Source: Triplophysa rosa (lineage: Eukaryota > Chordata > Actinopteri > Cypriniformes > Nemacheilidae). From it: a DNA stretch of 64,000 bases. The first letter of the stretch is position 1. Every line of letters starts with the position of its first letter. The translations under genes were made by a program, and so were the position numbers. Of the stretch, positions 60,301-64,000 are shown piece after piece. The DNA lies in assembly GCF_024868665.1 (NCBI RefSeq), contig NC_079898.1:15360358-15424357 (forward strand), read 5' to 3'. The notes under the pieces are model-generated. The model saw only the letters and a program-made list of their open reading frames with translations. It ran no database searches and was not told the origin of the DNA.

Positions 60301-63300
60301 TGTGTTTACATAATATTTGTCTGTGTACTGTTCATAATAATTTTGTATTTATAAGCACATTCAAATACATGCATATAGAAAAAGAAAAATATAAAAATGA
60401 ACAAACATTTATAATTTAATTTATTAATTTAAATTATTGGTAAATACAAATAAATACATAATTGGATCAAAAAAACATTTCCTAAATATTTATACATGTA
60501 TGTGTATGTGTTTATAAATCCAAAATTAATATCCACACTCCACAGAAATATATTATATAAACACAAACTTTTATTCTGGATGTGATTAATCGCGATTAAT
60601 CGTTTGACAGCCCTAGTTTAAATATACAACAAATATAAACTTAAACTTGTGGTGATTTTATCAGGTGTTCCTGGGTCTGCAGGGAGACCTGGACCAACTG
60701 CTGAGAAAGGAGCAAAAGGATCAGCAGGTAATTATCTGTATAAACAAGCACTAACCTGATCCGATAGTAAAGTTATATCAAATGGTCAAATTGCTTCTTA
60801 ACCCCAGACATTCTGAAGCTCCAAAAATATTCTGCTGTATGCAAGAAATTGAATAACGGTTATATCAAATACACGTGAAGAGGAAAACAATGCACGTGGT
60901 ATGGAAGTAAAATAGAGACAAATGTGTTTGAAGCAAAAAGACGTGCTGAATAGCACTAACTGAAAAAAATGCATTGTATCAACAGTGCTTGCATTTTAAG
61001 GTTCTGCAATTCAACATGGTTGCATATTTAAGTTGTGATTTTTTAACCTAAAATTTCTGATGTTGATGATGCATAAGAAGAGATCTATGAGATCAAATAA
61101 ATTCACTTAATCGAGCAGATGAGCAGATGAGTAGTCTGTGCGGCCAGCATATAAAAAGTATCTGCATTTCTTGCTTTGGTCTTCGTCAGAACCGTCTTGC
61201 ACCACCTGCTGGTGAAGCGGTCAGGCAGCAGGTAGAGATCATGCATTGGCGGAATCGGCGCTCTATTGCTTCTCCTGGGATTCCCGGATGTGAAACTTTG
61301 AAATTCAAGCCGAATTTGAACCACTGAATTTGTGGAAGCGAATTTTTAAACCTAAATAATATGAACTGAAATTTGTTTGTCGAATATTAAAGGTTGTATT
61401 TTAAAACAAGTTGAATTTTTTTAACGAAATTTAAAAGGTGACTTTTGATTATTGAATTTTTAAACGGTGAAACTGTGTGTGAAATTTTTACATTTGAAAA
61501 AATCACAGCTTAAATATGCAACCATGTTGAACTGCAGAACCTTAAAATGCAAGCACTGTTAATACAATGCATTTTTTTCAGTTAGTGCTATTCAGCACGT
61601 CTTTTTGCTTCAAACACATTTGTCTCTATTTTACTTCCATACTGTGGTTTCATTGAAAATCTTAGTACAGGTTACAATAAACAAGTTTATATTTTTGTCA
61701 CATTTGCTTAAAACGTTAAGACATGATGGTAGTACCGTATGTATTAAAGCGCTACACAAATAAAATGATTTGACTTACTTAACATTCTAACGTCAAACTA
61801 GGGCCTCAAGGACCTGATGGTGAAAAAGGCCAAAGAGGTAAATGACATTTATTAATTTGATTTTACAAATCATGTTTTCAGTATTTGTGTTTGTATCTCT
61901 ATTGTGTTTGTTCATCCCCAGGTGAGACAGGGTCAATTGGCCTACCAGGAATCCGAGGACCAGCTGGGCCACCCGGTGATGCTGGGCTTTCAGGTATAAA
62001 ATCCAATGTCAACTGCGTGGATGAACATAGTTCCAATCATTTGTCACTTTATAATATAAACTATTATAAATGTAAACATTATACTACCGTATAAAGCTGA
62101 TAATCACAATAAAATCACGTGCTTTTGTCTAATTTGTTTTTCACTGACCTTTTCATATCAGGAACTCCTGGTCTACAAGGACCTCCAGGTATAACACTGT
62201 TTTACTACTTTCTTTTTTTCTTTACCTTCTGTACTTTACAGTATTCATATATTTGTGTGCAGACTTTAAAAACATTTTTTTTTTATTTAATCATAGGCAT
62301 TCCTGGCAATCCTGGTCAACCTGGGGCTAAAGGTGGGATGACGTTTGTATGAAGTTGACAGATATTATAGAATCTTCTTGTGTTTAGTATTATTGAGGTA
62401 TTATCGAACATTGGAGTCATATCTGTAAATAAAAATATGTTGAGCATGTTAACATTAATCGTTGTGAAAATGTTCACAGGTGAGATCGGTGCACCTGGGA
62501 GAGTGATTAATGCAGGTAAGACTATCTGAAGCATCAGATCACTGAACAGTTCAATAAATTAAAGGGATATTCCACCCAAAAATGAAAATGATGTCATGAA
62601 AAACTGAGAGTTTTCTTTTGACATGGACTATGTTGATTTTGCAGCTGGCTCTAGCTCAGTGGCTATCCCAGGCCAACCAGGCAGCCCTGGACCTCCTGGC
62701 CCACCTGGACACCCTGGACTCTCAGGTGTGTTCATAACATACAGTATATCACATTGTTAAAAACAACCAAACTAGAGTTAAAACTAAAACAAACAGCCAT
62801 CTCCTTCTTAAGACCACAATAAAAATCTTCATATTGCATTAGTTTACACACACATCATTAGATATGTAAAGCAAACACTTTGAATGAGAATGAGAACACT
62901 CCTGATACTTTACTAATGTAAATTATTTATCTTGTCACACTAGGTCCCATCGGCCCTGCTGGACTTCCTGGACAGCCTGGTAAAACTGCATCTGATGCAC
63001 TTGCTATTGATGTTTTACTCCATGAAATACACACAAGTACATTCAAAATCTTACTAAAATGGTATTCCATCCGCCTGTCCATCTCCATGTTTATGCAGGT
63101 CCTAAAGGTCCCAAGGGAGATCAAGGAGATCAAGGTGAACCTGGTATTGTAGTCAGAACTAGTGAGACTGTGAGTTCAAGGCGAGCAGAAAGTGAGTCTT
63201 CGTGAAAAAGATCTCATTTCAATATTTGCAGATAAGAGAGACACATTGACATACCATCTGTGTATCTGATGTTTTAGGTGTTTATGGTGCACAGAATGCT

Positions 63301-64000
63301 GGTGTTACTGGACCACCTGGTCCCCCAGGGCCTCCTGGACGTCCAGGTATAATAATAAGACCAATATCTTGAATTATGTCTTCAAGTAAACAATGTTTTT
63401 TTGTAATAATAACTCTATGGATTTGCGTGTGACTTAAAAACAAATCAGATTTGAATGCATTGAGTCATTTTACTTTGCTTTGTTCTTATAGGAGATTCTA
63501 TACAAGGACCACCGGGTCAACCAGGTATAATTACATAGTACAGTTAAAAGTACACTTTCCACAGATTAAATCTGTCATTTTTTCAATTGAACTTTTTTGC
63601 TGTTTGTAAAAAACAGAAAATATCACTAACTAAAAAATGTGCTCCCACTTCCTTTATCAATACAACGTGAAATCTTTACTGAATGTTTGTAGCATTCAGC
63701 ACAAATACTGTATTCATATTACAGTATGAACCAGTTGAAGGAGAAATATGGTATATAAGAAGGCTCTTACTCAGACTTTTCTATAGTGTCACACTGTTCC
63801 CAACTGTTTGTAATTGTCTTATAGGATACGGCAGACCAGGTCCAAAAGGAGACAAGGGAGATTCAGGAAGCTTTGTGCCAAATTCAGGTTTGGCTACAGC
63901 ACAAAAACATGGTTTTAAATGCTGTTATAATTGCATTGTGATTTTTGTAAGTCTGACAAATTTTCCCAACACAGGAACGTTCTTTGCCGGACCACCTGGG
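51385..64000 (+). CDS. col17a1: Collagen type XVII alpha 1 (BP180), 5' part; continues past the right edge
   Basis: Type II transmembrane collagen of hemidesmosomes linking keratin/plectin to the basement membrane. About 42 exons read; early ones 51375-51436, 51674-51706, 51887-51988, 52106-52354, 52449-52495, 52585-52615, about 54930-54977, 55253-55438, 55572-55748, 56086-56146. The cytoplasmic head is Ser/Gly-rich and keeps the [18 protein letters not shown] and [12 protein letters not shown] blocks of human COL17A1. Exons 56245-57054 are four near-identical GYGVQKNYS units. Exon 57846-57991 encodes a Cys cluster ([15 protein letters not shown]) and the transmembrane helix ([20 protein letters not shown]). 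From 58753 on come many small exons coding Gly-X-Y repeats. One is only 18 nt (59760-59777). The start is the ATG at 51385 ([13 protein letters not shown]). The paralogue letter (a/b) is not decided here. Confidence 0.92.
53040..53268 (+). repeat. AGGTTCTT fish repeat
   Basis: Palindrome-rich repeat with many AAGGTTCTT and AAGAACC words. A second, shorter copy lies at about 54235-54375 in the opposite orientation within mariner-like copy 2. Confidence 0.65.
53275..54048. mobile_element. TTAA-flanked MITE nested in mariner-like copy 1
   Basis: Ends TTAAAGTCCGGGTAAAG and CTTTACTCGGGACTTTAA form an inverted repeat with TTAA on both sides, 774 bp. The interior is partly GC-rich (GGCGGGGC and GGGCGTGGC). 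No ORF of note. Confidence 0.7.
54118..54685. mobile_element. Mariner-like non-autonomous element, copy 2
   Basis: CAGCCACTGAAAATATTAAG to TTTTTTCCCGTGGCTG, 568 bp, joined to copy 1 through TATATA (54112-54117). Its sequence matches copy 1 in reverse orientation over several hundred bases, so the two lie head to head. Confidence 0.6.
56245..57054 (+). repeat. Tandem duplication of a col17a1 exon (four units)
   Basis: Coding units at about 56245-56317, 56505-56579, 56774-56848 and 56979-57054, each encoding GYGVQKNYS(S/A), a short S/T-N-P segment and STGVSTS. Parts of the intron between units 2 and 3 are also alike (ATGAAAGATACACTTTTAT before each), showing genomic duplication of exon plus intron. 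Confidence 0.85.
60251..60615. mobile_element. hAT-like palindromic MITE in a col17a1 intron
   Basis: Ends TAGGGCTGTCAAACGATTAA and the reverse at the other side, with an exact 8-bp duplication GTTTAAAT at 60243-60250 and 60616-60623. 365 bp, AT-rich loop. Confidence 0.85.
60900..61641. mobile_element. Fold-back element in a col17a1 intron
   Basis: TATGGAAGTAAAATAGAGAC at the left and GTCTCTATTTTACTTCCATA at the right; arms of about 150 bp match closely (AAGCAAAAAGACGTGCTGAA, TGCAAGCACTGTT). The central part is non-palindromic. No clear target duplication. Confidence 0.75.
62557..62600 (+). repeat. Short end fragment of a TTAA MITE
   Basis: AAATTAAAGGGATATTCCACC then CAAAAATGAAAATGATGTCA, the left-end pattern of the family seen at 36512, within a col17a1 intron. 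Only one end is present. Confidence 0.5.

Noticed and set aside
1..64000. CRISPR arrays, operons or bacterial-type systems
   Set aside because: The window is intron-containing vertebrate DNA; the regular repeats are minisatellite, microsatellite, exon duplication or transposon arms.

Overview
This is vertebrate nuclear DNA, from a ray-finned fish and most likely a cypriniform (carp/zebrafish group). The evidence is split genes with GT-AG introns, AT-rich introns packed with fish-type DNA transposons, and proteins that read as clear orthologues of vertebrate genes. Species cannot be named from sequence alone.

Six protein-coding genes are recognised by reading spliced exons: the 3' part of adam8 (+, 125-4754; the 5' end lies outside the window), spef1 (+, 5590-9489), erlin1 (-, 25943-22653), cfap43 (+, 27455-40735), sfr1 (-, 41830-40978) and the 5' part of a col17a1 gene (+, from 51385, running off the right edge). 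The adjacency of cfap43, sfr1 and col17a1 matches the human 10q25 arrangement, so this is a conserved block. The genes do not form one pathway. Two of them, spef1 and cfap43, are ciliary/flagellar axoneme genes, and each has an RFX-type X-box just upstream of its start codon.

Between the genes lie three large mobile-element zones. Zone 1 (12.1-18.7 kb) holds a complete but chimeric non-autonomous LTR retroelement with a 5-bp target duplication, followed by a 3.1-kb hAT-like element that carries a second hAT-like element inside it; both hAT-like elements have 8-bp target duplications. Zone 2 (42.6-48.5 kb) is a stack of fold-back elements: a 2.1-kb inverted repeat with two opposed copies of a transposase-like N-terminus and a tRNA-like spacer, a THAP-domain exon split by an 840-bp fold-back insert, and a multi-level nest of inverted-repeat elements. 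Zone 3 consists of the introns of erlin1, cfap43 and col17a1, which hold several MITE or fold-back insertions and a 5'-truncated LINE tail.

The remaining spaces (9.5-12.1, 18.7-22.6, 26-27.4 and 48.5-51.4 kb) show no convincing gene. They hold UTR, promoter and small repeat sequence. All exon boundaries were read by eye from splice sites and reading-frame continuity. Single-base errors are possible, mainly in cfap43 and col17a1.
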